In this document: positions 23,679-35,338 of the stretch, in pieces | Position numbering within the stretch: the stretch's first letter is position 1 | Layout: every line of letters starts with the position of its first letter | Assembly (NCBI GenBank): GCA_037954325.1 | Contig: JBBMNZ010000001.1 | Location: 2,132,765 to 2,196,764 of the forward strand | DNA: 64,000 bases | Direction of reading: 5' to 3' | Origin: Fistularia commersonii | Lineage: Eukaryota; Chordata; Actinopteri; Syngnathiformes; Fistulariidae | The notes under the pieces: generated by a model | Told to the model about the DNA's origin: nothing | Database searches by the model: none | What the model saw: only the letters and a program-made list of their open reading frames with translations | Position numbers and translations under genes: made by a program

Positions 23679-24689
23679 TCACAGGGCGAAGACGAGGGCT
23701 GCGAGCGCGGCGTATCCCAGCAGGATGAAGAGCACTTTCAGCAGCCGGTCCTGCTTGTCGTCCAGTTCCCTCGACAGGATCTCGAAGAAGGTGACGAACA
23801 TGAAGGTGCCGGCGGCGAGCCCCTGCAGCGCCACCGACGCCACGGCGCCCGCCAGCGTTTGGACCGACTCTACGCCCATCCCCGCCGCCGCACCCAGCGG
23901 GATCATCAGGCACACCGTCACACCCAGCTTGGCGGCGTCCTTGATGCCGAGCCCCGCCTTGGCCATGCTCACGCCGAGCGCCACGGCGGCCAGCGTCTCG
24001 TGCACGGCCACGCCCAGGAAGAGGCGGCCCAGCTTGGCGGCGTCCTCCTGCAGCCCGAGCGCCACGCCTTCAAACACCGAGTGCGCCGACAGGGCGAGCA
24101 CCAGGCCCACGAGCCGCAGAGGCCCCGCCCCGGCCAGCTCGGCGGCGCTGAAGTGTCCGTGGCTGTGCCCGCGGCTGCGGGAGCGAGCGGCGGGCGGCGA
24201 GGAGATGAAGGGCGTGTCGTACTCCGAGTCGCTGCCCGCCTCCGAGCCGCCGGCGTTGAAGGTCTCCAGGTCGATGAAGGACGGCGTCTCCTTCCGGAAG
24301 GCGAGGACGGTCTGCTCGATGAAAAGCGTGAGGAAGAAGCCCGCCATCATCATGGTCTCGGCCAGGGGGAAGTCAGTGCTCACCTTCAGCTGCTGGAACA
24401 CCTGCTCCACCTGGAGGCACAGTCGCTATGTTTGTAGTCCGCAGGTATTATAATATATGTGTGTAAGTGTGTGTGTGTGTACCTTGTCCCTGACGGTGGG
24501 CAGCAGGGCGTTAAAACACGTCGCCAGGAAGACGCCGCCGCTGAAGGAGTTGCAGAGCGCCAGCAGCTTCCGGTAGCGAAGCGCCTTGTCATGGTCGACC
24601 AACAGGAGACGCACGGGCACCAGCACGCCGGCCAGCATGAGGCCCAGCAGGCCCAGCAGGCCCAGCAGCTTGGTCACGATCAGCGGCAT
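23679..24689 (-). CDS. slc39a3: Zinc transporter ZIP3 (SLC39A3)
   Basis: Plasma-membrane zinc importer of the ZIP family, 312 residues in two coding exons: 24689-24483 and 24410-23679, joined in phase 0. Seen: N-terminal membrane segments; the FSGGVFLATCFNALLP segment; the FRKETPSFIDLETFNAG block shared with ZIP1-3 and followed by GSDSEYDTPF; a His-rich loop RGHSHGHF; and the two metal-binding helices with HSVFEGVALGLQ and VHETLAAVALG. The length and the DLETFNAG-SDSEYD block match human ZIP3. Neighbours agree: SLC39A3 also sits next to SGTA and THOP1 in mammals. Both frames are intact. Confidence 0.95.
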
Positions 24690-24741
24690 CCTGATTGGCT
24701 ACAGTCGACGGGACGTCATCACATACCTAACACAAATACAC

Positions 24742-24768
24742 ACATATATATATATATATATATATATG
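24742..24768. repeat. (TA)n microsatellite
   Basis: About 13 TA units between slc39a3 and the LINE relic. Confidence 0.85.
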
Positions 24769-24774
24769 CTGAGA

Positions 24775-25740
24775 GAGGAACTCTGGTATTGAATGAGGAG
24801 GTCTGGAGTGGCAGAGAATAATGTTAAGACTGGTGCAGGACATGTATGCTCGCTGTGAGACAGTGGTGAGGTGTGCTGTAGGGGTAACAGAGAAGTTCAA
24901 GGAGGTGGGACTACATCAGGGATCAGCTCTGAGCCCCTTGTCATTTGCAGTGGTGATGGACAGGCTGACAGATGAGGTTAGACAGGAATCTCCATGGACC
25001 GTGATGTTTGCAGATGACATTGTGATTGTTAGTGAGAGCAGACAACAGGCAGAGGAAAATCTAGAAAGGTAGAGGTATGCTCTAAAAAGGAGAGGAATGA
25101 AAGTTATTCGCAGCAAGACAGAATTTATGTGTGTGAATGAGAGGAATTCGGGTGGGACAGTGAGGCTACAAGGAGTGGAAATCAAGAAGCTGGAGGATTT
25201 CGGGTACTTAATGTCAAAAGGAGAGTGTGGAAAAGAGGTAAAGAAACAAGTTCAAACAGGTTGGAATGGGTGGAAAAAAAGTGTCATGGGTACCATGAGA
25301 TAGAAGGATATCAGCCAGAATGAAAGGAAAGGTGTTGGAGACAAATGTGAGATGGTCTACAAACAGTGGCTAGATGGCTATTTGGTAGAGTGGTGACTTC
25401 TGATAACAACTACTGGTACTTTGGATCTTCGGTTATTGAATTGCAATTTTTGTAAGTCGCTTTGGATGAAAGCGTCTGCTAAATGACTGTACAGTGATGT
25501 AACGGTGACAATGACCAAAAGACAGGAAGCAGAGCTTGAGGTTGTAGAGATGAAGGTGTTCAGGTTCTCTTTGGGAGTGACCAGGATAGATAGGATCAGG
25601 AATGAGTATCAGAGGAACAGCACATGTTAGATGTTTTGGAGAGAAGGTCAGAGATGGTTGGGTCATGTACAGAGGAGGGATAGTGACTATATTGGTAGAC
25701 GGATGCTGGAATTAGAGGTCTCGAGGAATATGTCAACCGT
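24775..25740 (+). mobile_element. RTE-type LINE relic (reverse transcriptase fragment)
   Basis: Plus-strand decayed reverse transcriptase of a non-LTR retrotransposon. Seen: GSALSPLSFAVVMDRL, the catalytic FADDIVIVSESRQQ motif (F/YADD box) and later the EIKKLEDFGYL block. The frame is broken by stops at about 25,070 and 25,303 and by a SINE-like insertion at about 25,360-25,495. The 5' part (endonuclease) is missing. It lies upstream of slc39a3, in what may be its 5' intron. The family (RTE/Expander-like) is judged from motifs only. Confidence 0.85.
25360..25495 (+). mobile_element. tRNA-derived SINE-like insertion
   Basis: Interrupts the LINE relic. It starts with an A-box-like GGCTATTTGGTAGAGTGG and ends with GTCGCTTTGGATGAAAGCG then TCTGCTAAATGA, the 3' tail shared by several fish SINE and LINE families. 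Boundaries are approximate. Confidence 0.6.
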
Positions 25741-26029
25741 GATGGATTATTAATCCCTGGAGAAAATGGGTTGGAGATGCAGGAATAACAAACGTAATTT
25801 GATGAGAATAAGGTAGTCGGCTCGAATCACAGTAACGAGCACCTTTTTTTGGAGCCCAAAGTCGGGCACGGAACCGCCGTGAATTCAGTCCGATCGCAGG
25901 AAGGATCAAAAGTAGTGGAAAGATGAATAAAAATGATAATAAACACAATCGATCGGCTGCACTGGTTTACCGTGTTTATGAAAAACATCTCAATCATAGT
26001 GTCAACAATAACGGACTAACCGGCGCTTC

Positions 26030-26500
26030 CGTGTTTACCGCACGAGCTTCGCGGACTTCCGGTACAGAATCAAACGGTCACTGAGAAGTGACTTCTTTGA
26101 GGGAGCGGTGGATCAGATGTAACTTCACTCATGTAGAAAATATTTGCTGATGGATATATAAAATATGATTCAAAGAAATGAATTAAAATTTTCCGCATTT
26201 CGGTCGGGGGAAAAAGATATCACCATCGAGTCATCGGGTTCCACTTCCGCCCGCGGCTCCTGCTAACATTAGCTAGATGCACACTAGCTTGCAGCCGTTA
26301 GCCCACACCTGCTAACTAGACTCCGCACTTAAGATGTCAGACGGGCCGTCCGCGTCCGCCGACCAAAGCGCCGTCCTCGGCTCCGCGTCCCACAAGTCGA
26401 TCGACGGGAAATCCAGGCGGGGGCGCCACGTTCATCCGATGGAAGTCGCCGTTATGTCGTCCGGCAGGTGTACAAATAATGAACTACTTCCGCGTTGATG
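26030..26500. promoter_or_regulatory. Orphan CpG-rich segment with short open exon
   Basis: CpG-rich island between slc39a3 and sgta. On the plus strand an ATG at 26,334 opens a frame of about 45 codons that ends at a possible donor (GGCAG then GTGTAC, near 26,469). The encoded peptide matches nothing I know. It could be a 5' non-coding exon and promoter of slc39a3 read on the minus strand, with the LINE inserted in its first intron, or a small plus-strand gene. Confidence 0.35.
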
Positions 26501-27710
26501 TCACAGCTCTCGTGAGAGCTGATTGGTGGGTTTCCCAGTGATGTCACCTTTGTTTTCCTCAATGTGAACTGCAATGAAGTAAAAGGGCCTTTACTTTAAC
26601 ACAAGGAAAAATCTGGGCCAAATTCAAAAGACATTTTAAATTTAATTAAATTTCATTTCACTAAAAGTTATTTTAATAAATAAACTGTTTTTTTTTCATT
26701 AAAAAAAACAACTAAGTGCTCTTTAAGTAATTAAAGGGCCTTTAGGGAGGGAGGATGGAGATGTGGGTAGAAGGATGCCTGGTAGGATGTCTAGAGGAAA
26801 ATGGAATATGGAATATGACCCTTGATGGCACGGCTCAAAATATTGAACTTTCAACATTGTGAAATTTGAAGGCTAATTCAGAAAGTAAATAATTGAAAGG
26901 TAATTACTAGAGATAAACCTCAAATAATTCCAAAACAGGAAATAGCTGAAAACTTTTACATGCAATTTCAATAATTCACTCATTTTATTGCTCCAGGTAA
27001 TTTCTTTCTGACAGGTTTTTCCATGACTTTAATCGAAGAAGGGTGAAGTCTGGGTTCTCCTCTTCGTCCGGTCATTCCCTCCGTCGTCCTTTATGTGTCC
27101 AAGGAAACCCAGGCTCCAGTTTAAATAATCACATTTTTGATTGGATTTCCCAAAATTGTAACCTTAAAACAACCAACTGATGTCATTTTGGAAAGGAGGG
27201 ATGACCGCGCCGCTTTACAGATATGAATAAAAAAGGTGGCGGCAACCGCTCGGTCCGGCTCCACACTGAGCCCGTGAGGACTGCGAGACGCCGTGGCTCA
27301 CAGGAAACAACAGACTTAAGGACGAATGCGAAGACGAAGGAAGGAGGATAGTAAGGAGACGTTTCAGGCTGCAGTTTTAATATCTGGGTCCATGTTCCTA
27401 TAAGAGCGTTTGATATCAAAGTGTTTTTTTTCCTCCTAAAAAGCCGCGCGGCGATGTGAGCGGGGCTCCTGGAGACGTGCCTCCCGGACAGAGCGGGGCG
27501 CTCCTCTCATGCAGGATATCATTCGGTGGTGAAACAAAACGTCCTTTCAGTCCTTTGAGATTAAAATGATCCAAATGTGAAAGACATAGGGGGGCGTGGG
27601 GGACGGGGGGACGGATGGGTCCGATCTGCGGGAGACATGGAATGCGGGTCAGCCACACAGGGTGGCGGCGGCGGCGTTAAAACGAGGGGCGGCGCTACCT
27701 GATGTGAGCG
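26500..27710 (-). other. Probable sgta 3' UTR and intergenic DNA
   Basis: No exon is seen. From 27,710 leftward this is the likely sgta 3' UTR. A minus-strand AATAAA lies near 26,972-26,980. The remainder is AT-rich with no recognised element. Confidence 0.4.
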
Positions 27711-27825
27711 TCATGGCTGCTCTTCGTTGCCGGCGCTGGGCGTCCGGTTGCGGATCTGACTCCTGAGCTGTTCGATGAGTTCAGGATTCTGCTGCTGCAT
27801 CTGCTGAGCAAACTGCTGCCCACTG

Positions 27826-27864
<39 letters not shown>

Positions 27865-29148
27865 GTTTGCTGTTATTTGCTCCTGGGACTTGGTGAGGTC
27901 AGACATGATGATAGAGATCATCATCACATCCAAGTGACGTGAACGTGTGTGTGTGCGTGTGTGTGTGTGTGTGTGTTTGGCCCTGAACATTGAGTCTTAA
28001 CTTAAAAAAAAAAGTACACTGATATAATAAAAGTAGATGTGAAAGCCATGACATGACAGGAAAAACATGAATCTGCAACGGTGTACAAAATGTTTTCCAA
28101 ATGATTTGATAACACAGTAAAGGAACACGCGGCTGGTTTCAGTGGGAACGGCGTTGTTGATCTCCCTTTCTTACCAGTGCGTCCCAGAGTTCGCATTATT
28201 GTGGCGACTCTCAGGATGGATCTGAATGTTTTGGTCAGTTAACTTGGATCTGTGACGACTTCATGGCGCTGAGCGTCAGCTCACATTTGTAGGTCGAGCC
28301 AGACAACATTAGCATCTTATGTGCCGTCCTCCCAGAGGTTCGAACACACGGCTCAATGCCAGCATAAAACTACTCCACTCCTGATTTGTCAGTGATTCGT
28401 TTGCCGAGTCTGTAAATCAGCCCCCAACCTCTGAGCCGTGGCCACCCGTTCTTGCTGTGGCTGCGTACTAGCGCAGTTAGCATGCTGCGAAGTGACGGCT
28501 GATATATTCTTAGAAAACCGCAACAATTTCAGCAAACCGGGCAAGCAGCTTGCTGATCGGACTTCGGCGGGAAAAAAAAACCCTTTTGTTAAACACTCGG
28601 CACGCGCTGTCCGCTGTTCTTTTCCTCGAACCGCACATTTTTACAGAAGGGTTCAGAGGTCAAGGAAAAAGTGATCATCAGTGTATGAGTAGTGCGCCAT
28701 CTATTGGGGGAGCGAGGCTATTTCAGGGAGGAGGTCAAATAAATAAGGTTGACTCATAATAAAAAGTCAAGCTCAGTGGGCCGCGGTTTGCACATACATG
28801 GCTTGCTAGCTAGTGTCAGACAGAGAGTGTGTGTGTCAGTCAGACCGGAGACATCAGATACTCACGCCTGGATGAGCCCCGATAGATCTCCAGGTCCTGC
28901 AGCGGCGGCGGCGGCGGCAGCAGCAGCAGGGGCGGCTCCTCCGCCTCCTCCACCACCACCTCCACCACCTCCACCTCCACCTCCTCCTCCTCCTCCTGCC
29001 CCGCCGTACACTCCTGACATCATCCCGGACATTCTGCAACACAACGCAGATGATCAGACATGCACGGACACACACAGATGTGCTCGCTCACACAGCACTT
29101 ACATCTGCTGGACTTGTGGGTTGTTCATCAAAGATGACGCCTGCGGAC

Positions 29149-29195
<47 letters not shown>

Positions 29196-29590
29196 CAGAG
29201 TTCAATTTTACTAAGTCTCCAGGGTTTTGTCACTCTGAATAGCAGAAAAGTGTGTGTTGGGGTGTATGTGTGTGTGTGTGTGCTGATTATCAGTCCATGT
29301 CCCACCATATTCATGAAGCCGGGGTTGCTGAGCAGGCCGGCCAGGTCCACGCCGCCCATCGCCGCCGTCTGTGAGACACACACACACGCACGTCAGTGGC
29401 CGGGTCACCTGACTGAGCTTGTTGCCGGGGGTGCGGCGGCTTCTCACCGGGCTGGACGTCTCCATCTTCTCCTCGGCGATCTTCAGGTTTGACTTGTACG
29501 TGTCGTTGTCGGGGTCGAGCTCCAGGGCCTTCTTGTAGAACGTGGCGGCTTCCGTGTGCTTGTTGAGGCTCGCCAACGCCAAACTGCAAT

Positions 29591-29624
<34 letters not shown>

Positions 29625-32428
29625 AGCAGGGGATATTAGGCCGCTGCCCACCTCCTTTCAGACCACGGGTCTGATGCTGCTGCGAAGGAAGTTCTCACCC
29701 CATCCTCCCGTAAGCCTTGCTGTAGCTGGGGTCGATGCTGATGGCCTGCTCGCAGTCCTGCACGGCGCCGGCGTAGTTCCCAAGTTTACTGTACGCTGCA
29801 GCCCTGAGAAACAGACACCGCTATCGTTACCATGGAGACAAGGGTTTCTCACGACCCCAAAGTTTCTCGATGAACGCCGAAGTACATCTCCGGTGGCGCC
29901 GGGCGGCCATGCAGACCTCACCTGTTGCAGTAGTAGACGGCGTTCTGTGGGTTCAGGGCGATGGCCTTCGAGTAAAACTCCACCGCCGCCCCAAAGTTCT
30001 CGACCTTCATTTGATCATTTCCTAGAGAACACGGAGACGTCGATGTCTATCCTGCCACGATGTCATGTCCTAAATCCTTTCACACTGGACAATGATCTCA
30101 TCAAATCTTGATTTCTGTTTTTTGCAATTTTTTTCCCGATTTCCTCAACAAAAGTACTGCTCTTCTTCTCTTCCTTCAGAGGTCTCCACAGCCAATCATC
30201 TGCCTCCATCCAACCCTATCCTCTATCACCATTTAACTTCCTGTCCTTCCCTTCCAGCCATAAACCTCCTCTCTGGTCTTCCTCCAGACCTCCTCAAACA
30301 CGTGCTGTCCATCTAATGGACTCCTGATCCTTTCCATCCATCTCCTCCTCCTCCTCTCAACATCACCATCTCTTCCTCCTGTCTTCTCCAGTTTCACGTC
30401 TACCTACCATCTCCATTGCTCTGGATCGTTGACCCCCAGTACTTGGACTCCTCCACCTTCTTCTCTAGATGTTCCTCCACCTGCTCCCTGCTTTTACCAC
30501 AGATCACAGCGTCATCTTCAAACAATTTGGTCCACGGAGGTTCTCGTCTAACTCCTCAGTCTGCCTATCCATCACCACTGAAACAAGATGTTCGGAGCTG
30601 ATCCCTTCTGCACCTCCTGTCGCCCCTCAGCACCGTATCACACCTTAATAACGTCCTTCACCACCCAAACACACTTCTCTGCCACTCCAGATGTCCTCCT
30701 ACAACCACAGTTCCTCTCAGGTGCGTCTTCTAGAATTACCAGATCCTCAAACGAAACCTATTTTACTCTTTTTAAGGCAAATACTCCACCTGTGGTACTC
30801 TCTCTAGGTATGAATCCATACTGCTGCTCACGAGTGTAACAGAAGTCTTGCAGTATTTTCATAATTTGAAAACCATTTTACATACATTTTAATGAGCAAG
30901 AAACTTTCTTTGAAAATCCCGAACACGAGATACCGTGTATGTATGTTTTTTGCGCCTCTGTGTGTGTGTCAATGCACATTTGTATCCGTACCGTCAGTTT
31001 TGAGTCTCTCGGCCTCGACTCTGTGTTCATCGCTGATGGAGTTGGGCGCTGAGTTATTGTTGACCTGCGATGGAGTTGGATGCTGCATGCACGCACGCGC
31101 ACACACACACACACACACACATAGGAAAAGCATAAGAGAACAGCCGAAGGAATTGACGCGGTCGCGCCAACTCGGGCTAGCTACCTGGGTAGCGACGGAG
31201 GCGAAGATCTCTGGTAACGTCTGGGGCACGGCAAGGCTCTGGTCGTCGTTGGACACTTCGAAGGCCGTCTCCAGACACTGGATGGCCACTGCAGCCCAAA
31301 CAGGAAGCGATGAGTCGCCATGAAGGTTATGTGACATTGGACGAAAAGAGATTCCGACACATTCCCGACGGGCTTCGGTTCTTATATTTTCTTCTGGGAA
31401 AGTGCCTCGTTTACATTTTCGGCGTGCATTTCTGTGATGTTTTTAATATATGAATATATGTGTGTGAATGAGGGGAACTCGGGTGGAACGGTGAGGCTCC
31501 AGGGAGCGGAGATCAAGAAGCTGGAGGATTTCAGGTACTTAGGGTCAACAGTCCAGAGCGTAGGAGAGTGTGGAAAAGAGGTGAAGAGACGGGTCCAAGC
31601 AGGTTGGAATGGATGGAGAAAAGTGTCAGGGGTACAAAGAGATAGAAGACTTTCAGCCAGAATAAAAGGAAAGGTGTACAAGACAGTGGTGAGACCAGCG
31701 ATGATGTTTGGACTAGAAACTGTTACAATGACCAAAAGACAACAGGCAGAACTAGAGGTTGCAGAGATGAAGATGTGGAGGTTCTCTTTGGGAGTGACCA
31801 GGATGGAGAGGATCAGGAATGAGTCTATCAGAGGAACGACACATGTTAGATGTTTTGGAGAGAAGGTCAGAGAAGCCAGACTGAGACGGTTGGGTCATGG
31901 ACAGAGGAGGGATAGTGAATATATTGGTAGACGGATGCGGGAATTGGAGCTGCCAGGCAAGAGCAAAGAGCAGATTTATTTAAGAGAAGATTTATGGACG
32001 TAGTGAGAGAGGATATGAAGGTAGTTGGTATGAGAGAGGAGGATACAGAGAATAGGGTAAGATGGAGAAAGTTGACTCGCTGTGGCGACACCTGACGGGA
32101 AAAGCCGAAAGAAGTAGAAGTAGAAGATTTCTGTGATGTTTTCACTGAAAACTAACAACCAACAGAGGTTTGAATAAATAACTTGACTGTTACTTCTAGA
32201 TAATAAGCGGAGAGCAGTGAGGACAGGGAGTAAAACACCTTCAAGGACCTTCTAAATAAAGCAGTAAAAATGAGACCTGATGGGATTTATTCTGTATAAC
32301 ACTGGCAGCTGTGAGGAACGTGACTGACCTTCCAGACTCTCCTCGGCGCCCGAGGACAGAGTCCCGGATTGCAGCTGATCGTGGAGGAAGCGGATGATGG
32401 AGAAGGCCAGACGCTTGTTGTCGGTCAT
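27711..32428 (-). CDS. sgta: Small glutamine-rich TPR-containing protein alpha (SGTA)
   Basis: Cytosolic co-chaperone that takes tail-anchored and mislocalised membrane proteins, binding BAG6/GET4-UBL4A at its N-terminus and Hsp70/Hsp90 through TPRs. Exons: 32428-32329, 31288-31185, 31082-30992, 30021-29922, 29803-29699, 29583-29448, 29368-29306, 29140-29103, 29033-28866 and 27822-27711; all in phase, 338 residues. Seen: N-terminal dimerisation segment (FLHDQL, VAIQCLETAF), three TPRs (ENFGAAVEFYSKAIALNP, RAAAYSKLGNYAGAVQDCE, LNKHTEAATFYKKALELDP), NNPGF-type repeats, and a Gln-rich tail (GQQFAQQMQQQNPEL). Exon 10 encodes an unusually long glycine run followed by an alanine run. Introns hold two LINE relics. 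Neighbours slc39a3 and thop1 match human synteny. Confidence 0.96.
27827..27862. repeat. (CA)n microsatellite beside sgta last exon
   Basis: Lies directly at the acceptor side of the last sgta exon. A GT run follows at 27,944-27,976. Confidence 0.9.
28000..28860. other. sgta intron 9
   Basis: Intronic sequence. It contains a stretch (28,380-28,760) with the look of an old inserted element (poly-A, GCGCCATCTATTGG), but I see no inverted ends and cannot name it. Confidence 0.35.
29150..29193. repeat. (CA)n microsatellite between sgta exons 7 and 8
   Basis: About 22 CA units, within 10 bp of the acceptor of the exon that starts at 29,140. Confidence 0.9.
30110..30845 (-). mobile_element. RTE-type LINE relic, minus strand
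   Basis: Lies in the sgta intron between the exons at 30,021 and 30,992. Read on the minus strand it contains decayed reverse transcriptase words: VMDRQT, a degenerate FEDDAVICGKSREQVEE box, and CSK/KYWGST-like remains downstream. It has many stops and frame changes. It is the same broad family as the relics at 24.8 and 31.4 kb but more decayed and inverted. Confidence 0.7.
31445..32125 (+). mobile_element. RTE-type LINE relic, 3' end
   Basis: Plus-strand 3' part of the reverse transcriptase, opposite to sgta transcription, in the intron between exons at 31,288 and 32,329. Seen: GGTVRLQGAEIKKLEDF, GSTVQS, GWNGWRKVSGV, KGKVYKTVVRPAMMFGLET, and the tail GHGQRRDSEYIGRRM. It ends in the family's usual 3' sequence, CGGGAAAAGCCGAAAGAAGT, with AGAAGT repeats. 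A frame of 189 codons is open, so this copy is younger than the other two. Confidence 0.85.
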
Positions 32429-32639
32429 GGTGACGGGAGGCGGTGACCTCTGACCTCGCTGGAAGGACACCCTGCGCACGGATCACAACACGGTTGGGAG
32501 ATCACAGGTCGCACAGGAAACCCTGCTTCGACTCCTGGGCTCCCACTAAGGAGAGTTCCTGGGCCGGGCTCCACAGAAGGGACCTTCTGGACCAGGGAAC
32601 TCCTCCAAAGAGAGGACCAACTCAGTGAGGATGTGGACA

Positions 32640-33340
32640 TCAGGCTACATTTTGCTGACAGCTAGCTAACCTCGAATTAATTTCTACCTCCTTTGTTAAG
32701 TCAGTATCAATCATTGTTTCATAAATGTATGGCTATTTTTAGCCGTACATTTCCCCATCTCTTTCCGGAGCACTTTTTATTTGACTCCAAAATAATTTTT
32801 TTTCACTTATTTCTTTTCATTTGGTGACAAATGAACGCGACGCAGCGTCAGTCCGGCGTTAGCATGACAAATGCTAGCGGCTGGCGACTAGCATTAGCCG
32901 ACTTACTTGAGTGGCCGTGAGGGAAACTGCTAGAAAGCCAGAGTAACGTCAAGTCATTCTGGAGAAAGGTGACTTTGGACTTGAACTCCGACAGAAGGAT
33001 AAAATGACAAACGAACCCGAGGAGCATCATCGACGTGCGGCCGGCGGCTTTTAGAGTTAGTGGTTCCTGCGAAGTGGCAGAACTTTGGGGGAATACCTAC
33101 CAATCTCCGCTTTAAAAGATGCCATATTAGTGTCACTGTGCCTCACACGTCTCGAAAAATGGGGGTAAAAATGGCAAGTTAATGACAAAATTGTCGATTG
33201 CCTCTAGAACATCCGGCTGGTAAGACAAAAACATAGAAGCCCATCATCTTTCGCACTCTCTCCTTTTGTTCTTTTACGTAACAAGTTATTTATATCGGAG
33301 TGTCACAACAATGGACCAACGTCGTATTGCAGTTGACGAA
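32640..33340. other. sgta 5' intron or upstream DNA
   Basis: No coding exon is seen. A minus-strand acceptor just upstream of the sgta start codon (about 32,470) suggests a 5' UTR intron that would reach the CpG island to the right. Confidence 0.35.
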
Positions 33341-33830
33341 TACTTATTAAACGCCCGTTTATGAGTGTAATAGATAAGCCGATGCGTAAAGAAAATCCGG
33401 CTGCGTGCTTTGACTTGTTCAATATGTCTTTAAAATCCGCGAGGCTGCCCGCTAAGACGGGGAAACTTTCAATTTTTAATGTTTCGATGGGGGACTGGCG
33501 TGACGTGTTCGCCCAACAATCACAGCGGCACGACGCTAACGGCTAACTAGTACGTTGATCGCATTCGGTCGGCGGCGGAGATCACCGCAGTGCCAGTAAG
33601 CTGCCTGAATCTACCGGCGGAACTGCTATGTGTCTCTCCTACCCACTGTCTCTGCTCTCCGGTGTTGAATTTTCCCCGGCGACGGAATTTGTGAGGTTAG
33701 CTTCTCTCCTTGTGGGTGGACGAGACGCAGGACAGCAGCCTTCGGAATTAGCACGGTCGCGCAATGATGACGTCAAGAGTGCGTCGGCGACAAAGTGCGC
33801 CTGCGCCATGCTTTGCCGCTTGAAAGGTCT
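33340..33830 (-). promoter_or_regulatory. CpG island, likely sgta promoter
   Basis: CpG-rich block between sgta and thop1. It contains a perfect cyclic-AMP response element TGACGTCA (33,768-33,775) and an NRF1-like GCGCCTGCGCCATGC (about 33,797-33,811). It probably drives sgta leftward from a non-coding first exon; a contribution to thop1 is possible. Confidence 0.45.
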
Positions 33831-34460
33831 TCAATTAAAAATAAATGTCTTGATTTTATTTTAATGCAATTCAGTGAGAAATAATGCAACAATATTTAAG
33901 AAAAAAAATCTGGTATCTATTAATACATTGAAAGCATTTTTTTCTGGAAACACAATAAAACGGGCCATTTACTATCTTTGAACTGGCCGAATTTATTTAA
34001 CTTGGGATAAACACGTAAAATTGATCGAGCCAGACGATATTTTTGCATTGCCTTCATAAAATCAGTGACAAATCACGGGAATAAGAAATCACACTTAAAA
34101 TGATGCAGAAACAAATCCTAGAAGCTTTCAAACCCGACCTCCCAATCAGCAAGTGCCCTTAATTCGGCGATTGCATGTTATTTTAGAAATTAGCGGGACA
34201 TTTAACATAAAAATACATTTATATCACCTTAAAATGACATTGTTTTTGAAAAAATACAACTGTGAAAGTCACTTGGAAACCAGCTTTTTTTTCCTGAAAA
34301 TCTCCCTGAAATGGAAAGGAGACGACCTAAAAACCATCCACTTAAAGATAACCCATTAATCCAATTTGTAAAACTGAATGAAATTAAATGAAATTTGATC
34401 CCCAAATCACCATTCAAGGCAAAGACTTACAAGAAATGCGGGAAAGAACTTTACTTTACG
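33830..34460. other. AT-rich interval between sgta and thop1 promoters
   Basis: AT-rich, with no recognised gene or element. Confidence 0.4.
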
Positions 34461-34680
34461 GATCATCTGTGCGGAGCCTCCGGGGCCCCGGATGGTTCTC
34501 CCGGCGGGGGCGGGGGGGGGGGGGGGGGGACTCGGATTCAAAAGAACCGCTTCGCCGGTTAAAGGTTTTATTTTGAAAAATCCCGAGCGGAAGCGCTGCA
34601 TCTTTTTTTAATCCTCCTTCCCGCAGCCGGCTGCCAGAGAGCCGCAAAGATCGGACCGACCCGCAACCTTTCCACGCACG
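34460..34680 (+). promoter_or_regulatory. GC-rich thop1 promoter / 5' UTR
   Basis: GC-rich sequence, including a G run at about 34,510-34,529, directly upstream of the thop1 start codon at 34,681. No TATA box is evident. Confidence 0.4.
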
Positions 34681-35242
34681 ATGCATCCGACAGGTACTGA
34701 AACACACTTTTGTTGTTGTTTATTATTTGTTTTTAGTGCAGGACGTCCATTGGCGCAGCTTTAATTTGTTTTTACTTCGCCATGTTTAGTGTGGTTAGCT
34801 TACCTTAGCTAGCTTGGTTGCCCGATTCATTCATAGCGAACCGGGATGACCGGGTTAGCCTACCCCGCTGGCTAGCGGCAGGTCGGAGACGGTCTTGCCC
34901 GGCCACCGACGCATCTAGGCGGCAGAAGCCCAGTGGGTCGCCCGGTGTTAGCACGGCTGCCGGTTCGCTGTGTCTGAGCGGGGGTTAACCGAGCCGCTGT
35001 CACTTGCCGAACTCCCCCCGAAAAACAAGCGGTTTAACCCCGAGCTGTTCGTGTGGACGAACGGACCGTCTTTTTGACTAAATCAAAACCGTTACCGACA
35101 TTTTCATCCCCGGTGTTCCCCTCCGGCACCACCGGGAAACCGGATCTTCTCCTCCGGTACCACCGGGCAACCGGATCTCCTCTCCAGTACCACCAGGAAA
35201 CCGGGATGTTCCCCTCCGGCACCACCGGGCTGGGCTTCCCCG

Positions 35243-35338
<96 letters not shown>

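Noticed and set aside
23571..24453. 264- and 288-codon plus-strand frames
   Set aside because: They are antisense shadows of the second slc39a3 exon.
28749..29492. 247-codon plus-strand frame with poly-proline
   Set aside because: It is antisense to sgta exons, and the proline run is the complement of the glycine codons.
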